A DNA stretch of 50,647 bases from Clostridia bacterium. Lineage in GTDB: Bacteria; Bacillota; Clostridia; UBA1212; UBA1255. The notes under the pieces were generated by a model. That model searched no databases. It was not told the DNA's origin and saw only the letters and a program-made list of their open reading frames with translations. The stretch spans positions 1 through 50,647 of the forward strand of contig JAFWQX010000017.1 in assembly GCA_017508875.1 (NCBI GenBank). The letters run 5' to 3'. Below are positions 8,181 to 16,685 of the stretch, one piece after another (the first letter of the stretch is position 1; every line of letters starts with the position of its first letter). The position numbers and the translations under genes are program-made.

Positions 8181-9812
8181 TCAGCCGGCAAGGAGTTCAT
8201 TGACCTTGTCCCTTATTCCGATCAGTTCCGCGGCGGAAGTTTTAAAATCTACGAAAGGAAATCTGTCGAGGCCTAAAAGGCGTACAATATCTTCCCTGCT
8301 CCCGGCTCTGCCGCTGCTTAGCAGTGCGTTTAGCGCCCTGTAATCTGCCAGTGCTTCGGCAAAAACAGCGAGCCTTATAGACTCCCACGGCTCCCCTCCG
8401 GCGCCCGGATACACTACGAAAGGATCTCCGCCGGGGACCCAGCCGTGAGCGGTCGAAGAAGAGAACGGGTCAACGCTTTCGTACGAAAGGAAAGAGTTGT
8501 AAAAGTTAAAGCCCCACTGCAGGAATCCCTTTATGTCGTAGCGGAACAGCTGCATGCCCAGGATCCTGTTCCTGTAGGACGGAGTGGAGACAAGCCTGTT
8601 CGACGTGCGTATCTGCCCGCAGCAGTAGTAGCCCCACGTTTCTTTTATTCCGAGGTCAATAAAATTATCGATATGTGTGAGCGCCGCGACCGGATTCTGG
8701 TTCAGACCTTCTTCGTAAAACCGCGGGTCGCTCATGGCGTCAATAATATTTTCTTTCGGCACAAATTCTCTTATCAGCGCCGCTCCCTTCGAATACTGTT
8801 CTTTCATCGACCAGTCCGGTTCGTCCGAAACGTGGAAGTAGCATTTATCGAAAATACCCTCGCCCTTCAAAAACAGCGTTAGCGCGCCCAGGAAGGCTCT
8901 AAGGAACTTGGAGTACTCAGGACCCGTCCCGTCGGTTTCCCAGCCGAAAATGCGCCTTTTTGTGCCGTCTGGGAGCGTTCCTATAACTTTAGGCGCGTTA
9001 CGGCAGCCCCATTGCGTGAACATATGCGAAATTTCAAAATATCTGACCCCTGCTTTGCGGCATATATCGAGATAACGTTTTAGCAGTTCAAAGCCGAATC
9101 CGTAACTGCCGTCAGGATAAACTTTGACTTCTACAAGTTGAGTCGTCAGCCGCTCTCCGCCCTGGGCGGTATCCAGAGGAGGCGTGAATACAGGCACGAG
9201 CAGGAGCGTTATACCGTTTTTCACGGCACATGACGCAAAATTTTCCATGATACGCCAGTATTCTTCCGAAGCAAATTCCACTTTAAAGAAATGGCAGAGG
9301 CCGTCGGAATGGAACCAGTTCGTTACGGGAGGCGTCTGCTCCGGCAGCCTGTAATCATATACTTTTAGTTCATACGAAAGCGACTGTTCCGCGCCGTCGC
9401 TGAATATAACTTTGATTTCGTGCGTACCGGGAGAGACCTCGTAGCTGTCAGCATCGACCGTCAGCCAGATCGAGTGCCACACTTTTTCGTATGCCCACAA
9501 TACCGGCGGCATCGGGGACAATATATCAGGCATAAGCCCGGGCAGCGGATGCTCGCACACGTCTTCATTGCCCGCCGGAACCGTATAATCGCACGGTACG
9601 TTGTCAACGAATCTCACGCTCAGCGCCTCTCCCAGGTCGGATTCTACGCGGAACCCGATGCCCGCCTGATTCTTATCCGTAAGCCTGTAGGCAGCCTGGA
9701 AATTATGGCGTTCGCCTTTTAACATTGTGCCTCCCGAAACGGAGCAAAGGATATCCGGCTCTGAATCGGGCCATACTTTCGCGAGTGAATTAAGTAATCT
9801 TATTTCCAGCAT
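8181..9812 (-). CDS. DUF4091-type glycoside hydrolase-like protein
   Basis: The product of about 543 residues resembles proteins with a C-terminal DUF4091 domain, which are related to GH123-like TIM barrels. Evidence is the ending GDPFVVYPG followed by ESIRLAVFAEALADYRAL, and FHVSDEP in the middle, where the acidic pair of the family would lie. The N-terminal third looks like a beta-sandwich. No signal peptide is seen, so it acts in the cytoplasm unless exported otherwise. The start is taken at 9812 (AGAGG, 6-base spacing); an open frame extends upstream to 9872 but runs through a 20-bp duplication. Substrate is unknown; an amino-sugar glycan is a guess from GH123. Confidence 0.75.
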   Translation of the reverse strand: MLEIRLLNSLAKVWPDSEPDILCSVSGGTMLKGERHNFQAAYRLTDKNQAGIGFRVESDLGEALSVRFVDNVPCDYTVPAGNEDVCEHPLPGLMPDILSPMPPVLWAYEKVWHSIWLTVDADSYEVSPGTHEIKVIFSDGAEQSLSYELKVYDYRLPEQTPPVTNWFHSDGLCHFFKVEFASEEYWRIMENFASCAVKNGITLLLVPVFTPPLDTAQGGERLTTQLVEVKVYPDGSYGFGFELLKRYLDICRKAGVRYFEISHMFTQWGCRNAPKVIGTLPDGTKRRIFGWETDGTGPEYSKFLRAFLGALTLFLKGEGIFDKCYFHVSDEPDWSMKEQYSKGAALIREFVPKENIIDAMSDPRFYEEGLNQNPVAALTHIDNFIDLGIKETWGYYCCGQIRTSNRLVSTPSYRNRILGMQLFRYDIKGFLQWGFNFYNSFLSYESVDPFSSSTAHGWVPGGDPFVVYPGAGGEPWESIRLAVFAEALADYRALNALLSSGRAGSREDIVRLLGLDRFPFVDFKTSAAELIGIRDKVNELLAG

Positions 9813-9830
9813 ATAAGTCCTCTTTCTAAA

Positions 9831-9870
9831 AGCATTCAAGCTTTGTTTCCAGCATTCAAGCTTTGTTTCC
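9831..9870. repeat. Perfect 20-bp tandem duplication at an intergenic junction
   Basis: agcattcaagctttgtttcc occurs twice head to tail (9831-9850 and 9851-9870). It spans the last codons and stop of the esterase gene, so the end of the esterase reading frame is copied once more into the gap before the DUF4091 gene. It looks like a recent replication-slippage duplication; the spacing of the two genes grew by 20 bp but no frame is broken. Confidence 0.9.
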
Positions 9871-10599
9871 AAAGAAAAATCCGAGAGCGTAAACTATATA
9901 TTCATCCCAGAAGTCCCAGTTATGTATTCCGTGCGATTCCCTGTACGTAAGCGGATATCCGAGCTTTTTTAGTTCGTCGCGGAAAGCGGTGCTGTGAGGA
10001 TACAGTACGTCTTCCGTTCCGCATCCGATAAATATTTCCGGCTTTTGCAGCGAAGCAGGATAGTTCGCGGCGAGATGATAAAGATCGTCCTCAGGCGGGC
10101 AGACGTAACCTTCCCCGATAACTTCCGGCATGCCTTTGCTGGCTCCGGCCCAGTCGGTGACGGGTGACAGCGCAGCGCAGGCTCTGTATTTTTCGGGAGA
10201 TTTCAGCGCCAGTTTAAGCGCACCGTATCCGCCCATAGAAAGGCCTGCCACGTAAGTGTCCTCGCGCTGATCGGATACGTTGAAATAGTACGGGATCATC
10301 TCGTTCAATTCGGAAGAAATGTAGTCGTAATATTTGCAGCCGAGGAAATTACAATAGTAATACCGGTCTGCTCTCGGCATTATTACCGCGATCCCGTATC
10401 GCTCAGCGTAGCGCTCGATAGACGTAAGTCTCATCCAGCAGGTCTCGTCGCCGCTGAAGCCGTGAAGAAGATAAAGCACTCTGAACCTGTTCTTATCTTT
10501 TCCGTAAACGGCGAATGAACGGTCCTGCGGAATGAGAGCTAATACTCTCGTGTTCATTCCGAGCGAGCTGCTGAGAAATTGCATATCGGTATAAAGCAT
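9856..10599 (-). CDS. Alpha/beta-hydrolase esterase (EstA/EsteraseD type)
   Basis: The 247-residue enzyme belongs to the esterase-D family (tributyrin esterase / S-formylglutathione hydrolase-like). VLYLLHGFSGDETCW carries the HG oxyanion motif and GLSMGG holds the nucleophilic Ser; a late HxxxxW stretch (SHGIHNWDFWDEY) supplies the catalytic His. There is no signal peptide, so it is cytoplasmic. AGGAGG lies 7 bases before the ATG. Its place directly before the DUF4091 protein suggests de-esterification of a glycan fragment, which is inference. The last codons lie in the 20-bp duplication noted at 9831-9870. Confidence 0.9.
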   Translation of the reverse strand: MLYTDMQFLSSSLGMNTRVLALIPQDRSFAVYGKDKNRFRVLYLLHGFSGDETCWMRLTSIERYAERYGIAVIMPRADRYYYCNFLGCKYYDYISSELNEMIPYYFNVSDQREDTYVAGLSMGGYGALKLALKSPEKYRACAALSPVTDWAGASKGMPEVIGEGYVCPPEDDLYHLAANYPASLQKPEIFIGCGTEDVLYPHSTAFRDELKKLGYPLTYRESHGIHNWDFWDEYIVYALGFFFGNKA

Positions 10600-10673
10600 A
10601 TCATTTCCTCCTGTAGCTTATAGTAAATAACGGGATATGACGGTGCATTTATCTTAACGTTTCAATAAAACGG

Positions 10674-12320
10674 TCATGAGCGCGTCTGCGCCTCGACGAG
10701 TCTTTCGCTGCAGTATTTTTCGCGGAGCAGCGGTTTTTCGATCTTTCCGGTAGGATTTCTCGGTACCTGGGCAAAGATGATCCTGCGCGGCCTTTTATAT
10801 CTTGGCATGCCTTCGCAGAACTGATTGACCTCTTCTTCCGTAAGCGTCATACCCGGTTTGACTTCAATTATAGCTGCGGCGATCTCGCCCAGACGTTTGT
10901 CCGGAAGTCCGATGACCGCAACGTCTTTAACGGCTTCCATCTCGCGCAGGTAGTCTTCGATCTGTACAGGGTAAAGGTTCTCGCCGCCGGTAATAATTAC
11001 GTCTTTTTTGCGGTCAACGAGATAGATGAAGCCTTCTTCGTCTTCTCTGGCCATATCGCCGGTCGCGAGCCATTCTCCGTGAAGCACTTCTGCCGTTGCC
11101 TCCGGGTTCTTATAGTAGCACGTCATTACGCCGGGGCCTTTGACCCAGAGTTCGCCTACGTCGCCGCGTTTTACGTCGTTGCCCGAATCGTCACATATGC
11201 GGGTCTCCCAGAGATACCCCGCCTTACCTATTGCCCCGACGTGATCTATATTTTCGACCCCGAGATGTACGCAGCCGGGACCTATCGATTCGGAAAGGCC
11301 GTAGTTCGTATCGTAATCATGCTTCGGAAAATATTCCTTCCAGCGGCGGATAAGTGAAGGCGGAACGGGCTGCGCGCCTATATGCATAAGCCTCCATGTC
11401 GAGAGATCGTATTCGCCGAGGTCGATGTCTCCCCTTTCGATCGCGTCAAGAATATCCTGCGCCCACGGTACTAAAAGCCATACGATCGTAGCGCGTTCGA
11501 GCGCGGCGGTACGTACGATCCATTCGGGAGTGACTCCTCGAAGCAGCACGGCGCGGCTGCATGAAAGCAGCGAACCGAACCAGTGCATCTTCGCGCCTGT
11601 ATGATAAAGCGGCGGTATGCAGATGAACACGTCGTCTTTAGTCTGTCCGTGGTGCGCCTGCTCTGTCCGGCAGGAATTGATAAGAGAACGGTGCTTGTGG
11701 AGGATCGCTTTCGGAAAGCCTGTCGTACCGGATGAGAAGTATATCGCGGCAAAGTCGTCTTCTGTAAGACTTTCAGACACTTTGGGTTTGGAGCTCGAAG
11801 CGTAGTCAAGCATTTCGAGAAGGTCTGTGGCGAATTCCGGTATCGTGTCGTGAAGTCCGGAGGCACAGTATAAAAGTCTGACGCCTGAGATGGACGGCAG
11901 TATTTCTTCGATTCTGGTAATAAATTCCTGTCCGAATATGAGGTACGTGGAATCTGAAAGATCGAGGCAGTAATTGATCTCGTCTGAAGTGTAGCGGTAA
12001 TTCATCGGTACCGCAAGCGCGCCGGTCTTCAGCACGCCGAAATAGATAGGAAGCCATTCGAGACAGTTCATAAGAAGTATCGCGACTTTATCGCCCTTCT
12101 TTACGCCCTGCGAAAGCAGATAGTTTGCTACGCGGTTTGCTTTAACGTCGAATTCGCCCCACGTGAGTTCCTTGCGCAGCTTTGCGTCAGTGCCTCCGAC
12201 GTTGAGGCCGAACTCTTTCCAGTCTTCCTTGCGCGAGCGGATGTTAGGGTTGAACTCTACGAGAGCAACTTCACCGCCTGCATTTTTCGCGTTTCTTTCA
12301 AGTAAATCAATTATAGTCAT
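10674..12320 (-). CDS. Acyl-CoA synthetase (class I adenylate-forming, fatty-acid CoA ligase type)
   Basis: The 548-residue enzyme should activate a carboxylic acid with ATP and join it to CoA. The P-loop-like AMP-binding motif YFSSGTTGFPKAILHKH is intact, as are the GLSES adenine motif, the hinge region WLATGDMAREDEEGFIYLVDRKKD and the C-terminal NPTGKIEK, which holds the catalytic Lys. Length is normal for the family. No membrane helix or signal peptide. AGAGG lies before the ATG. A strong promoter and a near-perfect 19-bp palindrome lie just upstream, so it probably has its own regulation within the minus-strand run. Chain length of the substrate cannot be told from the sequence. Confidence 0.9.
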   Translation of the reverse strand: MTIIDLLERNAKNAGGEVALVEFNPNIRSRKEDWKEFGLNVGGTDAKLRKELTWGEFDVKANRVANYLLSQGVKKGDKVAILLMNCLEWLPIYFGVLKTGALAVPMNYRYTSDEINYCLDLSDSTYLIFGQEFITRIEEILPSISGVRLLYCASGLHDTIPEFATDLLEMLDYASSSKPKVSESLTEDDFAAIYFSSGTTGFPKAILHKHRSLINSCRTEQAHHGQTKDDVFICIPPLYHTGAKMHWFGSLLSCSRAVLLRGVTPEWIVRTAALERATIVWLLVPWAQDILDAIERGDIDLGEYDLSTWRLMHIGAQPVPPSLIRRWKEYFPKHDYDTNYGLSESIGPGCVHLGVENIDHVGAIGKAGYLWETRICDDSGNDVKRGDVGELWVKGPGVMTCYYKNPEATAEVLHGEWLATGDMAREDEEGFIYLVDRKKDVIITGGENLYPVQIEDYLREMEAVKDVAVIGLPDKRLGEIAAAIIEVKPGMTLTEEEVNQFCEGMPRYKRPRRIIFAQVPRNPTGKIEKPLLREKYCSERLVEAQTRS

Positions 12321-12343
12321 TGTCCTCTACCTCTCTTAAAGAG

Positions 12344-12362
12344 ATGCGTTAAATTAGCGCAT
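12344..12362. promoter_or_regulatory. Palindromic operator candidate over the acyl-CoA ligase transcription start
   Basis: ATGCGTTAAATTAGCGCAT is a 19-bp palindrome with one mismatched pair. It begins directly after the -10 element of the minus-strand promoter and would cover the transcription start. Position and size fit a dimeric repressor such as a TetR-family fatty-acid regulator; the regulator itself is not in this window. Confidence 0.55.
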
Positions 12363-12391
12363 ATATTACCATTTTACCCTGTCAATGTCAA
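12363..12391 (-). promoter_or_regulatory. Sigma-A promoter for the acyl-CoA ligase gene
   Basis: On the minus strand TTGACA (12391-12386) is followed after 17 bases by TAATAT (12368-12363). The -35 is a full consensus match. Confidence 0.75.
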
Positions 12392-12440
12392 AATTGACCG
12401 CGGCACGTGAACATTGTCCGCGCCATGCCGTTAATAACTG

Positions 12441-13898
12441 TTATTCGAGTATTACTATTCTTCCTTCAACTTTTGCATCGAGTCCCTGGTGAGTCGCAAA
12501 ATATTCTTCTACGATATTGTTTACGGATGTGGCAACAACTCTCGGGCGCATGCGTTCTTTTATCGGCCCGAGCGGCACGTTGAAGAACGCTTCAAAGTTG
12601 GTGTAATGATACGTCTGCATCGCGATCAGGAATACGTCATCGTCCGTCACTTCTTTACCGCGGAACGACAGTTCTTCGAGCGTATGAGTGCTTTTTCTGT
12701 AAACGATCCGGACGCCTTTAGAGTATTGATAGAACTCGGTATGACCGTCCCACGCCGAATCGCGCATAACGAACTGGATCATGCGGCGGAATTCGTTTCC
12801 CGTCACTTTAAGCATGAACATCTGATCGTCGAAAGGCGTGTTTTCTACCATATCCTGGTATTCGACAGTCGGTCCCATCGCCTTTTTGCGTATCGAGCCC
12901 GAACCCATAAACATAATATCGAAGCTGGATTCGTCCTGGAGCAGATCGGCGTACAGGTTCCCCATCTCGGTTTCCTGTATCCTTGAAGGATGCGTAAGTT
13001 CGCGGGCAAAGCGAGTAACTATACGGCGGTATTTCGCGTCGGTAAGTGATTTAAAGTCGTTCACAACTTCGTCGATAAGCGGGTTTACCGGTGCGGTATT
13101 TTCGTTAACGGGCTGGAGTCGCCATTCAATTCGGGCAATACGCTTCTGTTCGTCGTCGTATACGATGTCGAACCGCCCTATCTGTCCCGAACCCGTGCCT
13201 GCCTGCACTATCGGAATGCCGTTTACGATCTCGGGCTCGTCCATAAACGTGTGTGAATGGCCTCCTATTATCATATTTACGCCCCAGTCGGGATTTAAGA
13301 GGCCTGCCAGTTCGCGGTCCTTCTCGATACCGATATGTGTGAGCAGAATGAATATGTCAGTATCTTTGGTACGGTAGTTATCCGCCATAATACCGACTTC
13401 TTTCGCCGCCTCCGCAACGTTAATATAAGTTCCGATAACCTTTTCACTTTTTGTCGACGCGATGACCTCTTCCGTAAGCAGGCCGACGATCATTATACGC
13501 ATCCCGCCCACTTCGAGATTGATGTAAGGCTTGAACATGCGCGTATTGTTCAGCGTTATGTAAAGGTCGGCATTAACGATCGGGAAGCGCGCACAACGCT
13601 CGAGGAACAGCAGGTGGGCAACGCCGTAATCGACCTCGTGGTTTCCGATCGTCGAGGCGTCAGGCGAGAGCATATTCATCAGTTCGATCGTCGAGAGGCC
13701 TCTGAATTCGGAGTCAATTACAGAGCCTCTGAACATGTCTCCCGCGTTCAGATAAATGACGTTTTCCTCTTCTTCCCTGACTTTTTTTACGTAACCCGAA
13801 AGCCTTGCGAGACCGCCGGTATTAACACCGTTTTTTACGGACGGGAGAAAATCGCCGTGGATGTCGTTAGAATGAAGTATAGTAAGTTTTTTTTGCAT
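12441..13898 (-). CDS. Cytoplasmic bifunctional metallophosphatase/5'-nucleotidase (YunD-like)
   Basis: The 485-residue protein has the calcineurin-like metal-binding motifs in order: DIHGDF (10-20), GDMFRGS, GNHEVDYG, LLTHIG and GGHSHTF. A 5'-nucleotidase C-terminal domain follows (ending NIVEEYFATHQG). Such enzymes dephosphorylate nucleoside monophosphates or related phosphoesters using two metal ions. Unlike UshA it has no signal peptide, so it resembles cytoplasmic YunD-type proteins. A small conserved gene precedes it by 58 bp on the same strand. The physiological substrate is not shown by the sequence. Confidence 0.9.
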   Translation of the reverse strand: MQKKLTILHSNDIHGDFLPSVKNGVNTGGLARLSGYVKKVREEEENVIYLNAGDMFRGSVIDSEFRGLSTIELMNMLSPDASTIGNHEVDYGVAHLLFLERCARFPIVNADLYITLNNTRMFKPYINLEVGGMRIMIVGLLTEEVIASTKSEKVIGTYINVAEAAKEVGIMADNYRTKDTDIFILLTHIGIEKDRELAGLLNPDWGVNMIIGGHSHTFMDEPEIVNGIPIVQAGTGSGQIGRFDIVYDDEQKRIARIEWRLQPVNENTAPVNPLIDEVVNDFKSLTDAKYRRIVTRFARELTHPSRIQETEMGNLYADLLQDESSFDIMFMGSGSIRKKAMGPTVEYQDMVENTPFDDQMFMLKVTGNEFRRMIQFVMRDSAWDGHTEFYQYSKGVRIVYRKSTHTLEELSFRGKEVTDDDVFLIAMQTYHYTNFEAFFNVPLGPIKERMRPRVVATSVNNIVEEYFATHQGLDAKVEGRIVILE

Positions 13899-13956
13899 AA
13901 TGAAGCTCCTTATTAAACAGCAGTTATCCGGCTAAACAGGCATTTTACTTTTGCCG

Positions 13957-14292
13957 TTAAGTCCTCGCCTCTCCGATCGGCCTGTCCCAGAACACTTTTC
14001 CGCCGAGTCCTGCAGCCGCTTCATCAACGGTCGATTCAAGTTCCCGCAAAAAAGTGCTTTCGCGTTTTTTGCTGCGCCTGCCTCTGCCCGAGAACAGTAT
14101 TTTCTCTGCATAGGCATCGTACGATATAGCAAAATCGTCAGGCGTCACGTGCGGAAAAAAGCTGACGGTAGCCGCATATTCGATCTCTCCGCCGCCGGAG
14201 CGAGACGTGAGTGTCACCACTGCAGCGTTCCTTTTAACGCCGTTAAAAACACAATCAGCTTCGTAATATCTTTTATAAACGTCGATATCCAT
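13957..14292 (-). CDS. Small conserved protein of unknown function
   Basis: A 111-residue product with no recognised domain. GGGAG lies before the ATG and the gene fits tightly between two co-directional genes (51 and 58 bp gaps), which supports it being real. The sequence is mixed alpha/beta in look, with a basic patch GRGRRSKKRE near residues 69-78 followed by a helical stretch. It has no membrane helix or signal peptide. Its steady position before the 5'-nucleotidase is the only hint of function. Confidence 0.65.
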   Translation of the reverse strand: MDIDVYKRYYEADCVFNGVKRNAAVVTLTSRSGGGEIEYAATVSFFPHVTPDDFAISYDAYAEKILFSGRGRRSKKRESTFLRELESTVDEAAAGLGGKVFWDRPIGEART

Positions 14293-14343
14293 CTTAAACT
14301 TCTCTCCCTTTTCTGCTATATATATTACCGCTAAGATCTCTCT

Positions 14344-16005
14344 TTACTTTGCAGCTCCCATTGACCCGGGATCGATTTCCGGGACGTTCATCAATTCATC
14401 AAACAAAGCCTCGCCGATATAACTTCTTGCGCGCCGCACCCATAACTCCTCGGCGTCCGTCGTCATTGCCGCGATTGCGTGACAAATCAGCTTTCTTCTT
14501 CCGGGTTCAGGGAAAATGTGTTCGTCGTCAAGATAGCCTCCGGGCCCCGCATATCTGAGCCCGAGGTGAAGCCCGTATTCGTCACTATCCTGAAGGTCAA
14601 CGTGTCTGTGTATCAGTAGATAATCGATTCCGTCGGCCTGCATGAATTTCAGGTACGCGAGCACGAACGCATATGCTCCCTGCTCTTCAGTGTACGGTAC
14701 GTTTGTCCTGGTATTGAATCCCTGTTCGTCGAACAGAACTCTGCGCTGCCTCCCTTCATACGAAACTTCCGGTCTCGACAAAAACGCAGGCCACACTTCC
14801 ATGTTTTTAAGCGTGATTTTTCGTGTGTCAAATGAAAAAACAGGGATCCTGTCATTGTAAAAATCAGGGTAAAGCAGATTCTCGGGATACGGGTGTGCGG
14901 AAACGCCCCAATCGAAGTCTCCGTCTCTTCTCGTATACTCCGCAAGCTTCAAAAGAAAATCACGGGCAGGATAGAAATAGCGGCGGTCAGGATTATCCGT
15001 TCCGGCAAAATTATGTTCTACAGAAACGTGCACCTGATAATCGGAATGATATTTGCGGGCGATCTGCCACGCCAGTCTTAGCGCGACGGAATACTCCTCT
15101 TCAAGATCTTCCATCAGCATAGGGCCGGAATTATACCACGTACCGGCGGCGTTGACCTCGTTTCCGATATCTATGATCGTTGACCAGCCGTACGGACTTT
15201 CAGGATTCGAATAACGGGAAATAATAAAATCGAGGCAGGCGCAGTAATAATTAACGCCTTCTTCTGTACGGAGATTGAACCCGCTGATTTCGACGTCCTT
15301 TCCGCCGGCCTCGTAACAGGGATGTTTAAGTATCTCAAAAAGCCTGCCGTCAGCATTTTTATTCTGGTAACCGTCGCGGTTAATGAATCTTATAAGGCAA
15401 GGGATCCCTTTCCTGGCCAGCTTAGAAAGAAAGCGGTCATGCAATTCTACGATGGAGCGGTCAAAATAGTATTGTCTGCCGTTCCATTCGTGGACGATAT
15501 CTCCCTCTTTTCCGAGAGACAATATCCAGGCCAGATCGATCTCATCCATCATGCAGCCAAAATGCATATATTCGATATCTTCATCGGGAGCGATCAGCCA
15601 CGTTCCTACCGGCCATCCCTGTTTCGGGCCCTTATCGGTACATTCAGAGAACAGTGGTGCAAAAGCATTTACATACGAAACGCCGCTGAGTTTTTCTTCG
15701 CGTCCGGGTTCTCCGAAGCATAAGTACACTTCAAACCTGCATATCAGAAGATCGTACCCGGCGTTCCGTTCAAGAGTAAGAATTAAAGTATCGCCTGATA
15801 CTTCGACTTCGTTTTCATTTAAAACAGCTTCAAAAACGCAGCGTCCCGGATATTTCGCACCGGTTCCTCCCGCGTTTATCTGCGGCACGAATGCCAGCGT
15901 GCGAAAAGTGAACGGAGATTTTAAGCGATCTGCGAGTTCTTTCTCCGAACCCGAAACCGTTATTTTTATTTCTGTTTTTGATGCTTCAATGCGGCTTATA
16001 ACCAT
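14344..16005 (-). CDS. DUF5722-like glycoside hydrolase-type protein
   Basis: The protein of about 553 residues looks like a DUF5722-type TIM barrel: a beta-sandwich N-terminal part (1-130), then a barrel with IIDIGNEVNAAG, a GNE motif like the acid/base strand of GH clan A, VSAHPYPEN and a later RRVLFDEQGFNT where a second acid would sit. I recognise the family from these motifs only; no activity is established. There is no signal peptide. Start 16005 (AGAGGGG upstream) is preferred to 16059, which would overlap the LUD gene. With the DUF4091 protein and esterase in the same gene run it may take part in glycan breakdown inside the cell. Confidence 0.65.
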   Translation of the reverse strand: MVISRIEASKTEIKITVSGSEKELADRLKSPFTFRTLAFVPQINAGGTGAKYPGRCVFEAVLNENEVEVSGDTLILTLERNAGYDLLICRFEVYLCFGEPGREEKLSGVSYVNAFAPLFSECTDKGPKQGWPVGTWLIAPDEDIEYMHFGCMMDEIDLAWILSLGKEGDIVHEWNGRQYYFDRSIVELHDRFLSKLARKGIPCLIRFINRDGYQNKNADGRLFEILKHPCYEAGGKDVEISGFNLRTEEGVNYYCACLDFIISRYSNPESPYGWSTIIDIGNEVNAAGTWYNSGPMLMEDLEEEYSVALRLAWQIARKYHSDYQVHVSVEHNFAGTDNPDRRYFYPARDFLLKLAEYTRRDGDFDWGVSAHPYPENLLYPDFYNDRIPVFSFDTRKITLKNMEVWPAFLSRPEVSYEGRQRRVLFDEQGFNTRTNVPYTEEQGAYAFVLAYLKFMQADGIDYLLIHRHVDLQDSDEYGLHLGLRYAGPGGYLDDEHIFPEPGRRKLICHAIAAMTTDAEELWVRRARSYIGEALFDELMNVPEIDPGSMGAAK

Positions 16006-16039
16006 ACGTGAACCCCTCTTACTTTTCTGTCGCCAGGGA

Positions 16040-16669
16040 TCAGAAGCCCAGGCTATCATTTACGAGAATGACGTGAATGCGGTCTTTATGTCGCGAGTAA
16101 CGCGTGATCAGGAACTGGCAGCAGATCGTATCCGGCGATTTGCAGTTCATACACGAACCGGTCTTTGAACACGGGGTATTTAGCCCGAAACGCTGAGCAT
16201 TGATCGGAGCCGCAACGTTCCTCGCGCGCTTCATTGCGCCGTCGACGTCGCTGCACACCTTGTTCATACCGGCTATGATGATAAGTTTCTTCGGCCCCTG
16301 GGCAATAGCGGATACGCGGTTTGCATTACCGTCGATATTGACCATCACGCCGTCTTCGGTGATCGCGTTCGTGCCGGACAAAAAAACGTCCGCGTCGTAG
16401 GCGGCCAGCATTGCCGCCCTTTTATCTTCAATTGCGTCGCGGTCAATAAAGTTATAATTTCCTGCTTTTACCGCCTGCGGAAGGCCTATCTCCAACGCGC
16501 TCATTGCCCCGCCCATACTGACGGACGCGCCTTCAGGGATCAGCCCGAGCGCGATCTTAAGCGCTTCTTCTTTATTTTCCGCCCAGTACCCGCTCATATT
16601 TCGGGACTCGAGCCCTTTAATAACTTTCTGAGCAAGCAGTTTGTTTCTTTTCGTAACGGCGTCGTTCAT
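16040..16669 (-). CDS. LUD-domain (lactate utilisation-like) protein
   Basis: The 209-residue protein has the LUD/DUF162 fold seen in LutC/YkgG and many clostridial stand-alone proteins: VSMGGAMSALEIGL, DVFLSGTNAITEDGVMVNIDGNANRVSA and the cysteine-rich PCSKTGSCMNCKSPDTICC segment. The cysteines suggest metal or Fe-S binding. LutA/LutB partners are absent nearby, so lactate oxidation is not implied. AAAGGAG precedes the ATG. The PAP2 gene lies 16 bp upstream and the DUF5722-like gene follows by about 35 bp. Confidence 0.85.
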   Translation of the reverse strand: MNDAVTKRNKLLAQKVIKGLESRNMSGYWAENKEEALKIALGLIPEGASVSMGGAMSALEIGLPQAVKAGNYNFIDRDAIEDKRAAMLAAYDADVFLSGTNAITEDGVMVNIDGNANRVSAIAQGPKKLIIIAGMNKVCSDVDGAMKRARNVAAPINAQRFGLNTPCSKTGSCMNCKSPDTICCQFLITRYSRHKDRIHVILVNDSLGF

Positions 16670-16685
16670 ACTAAAAACTCCTTTT

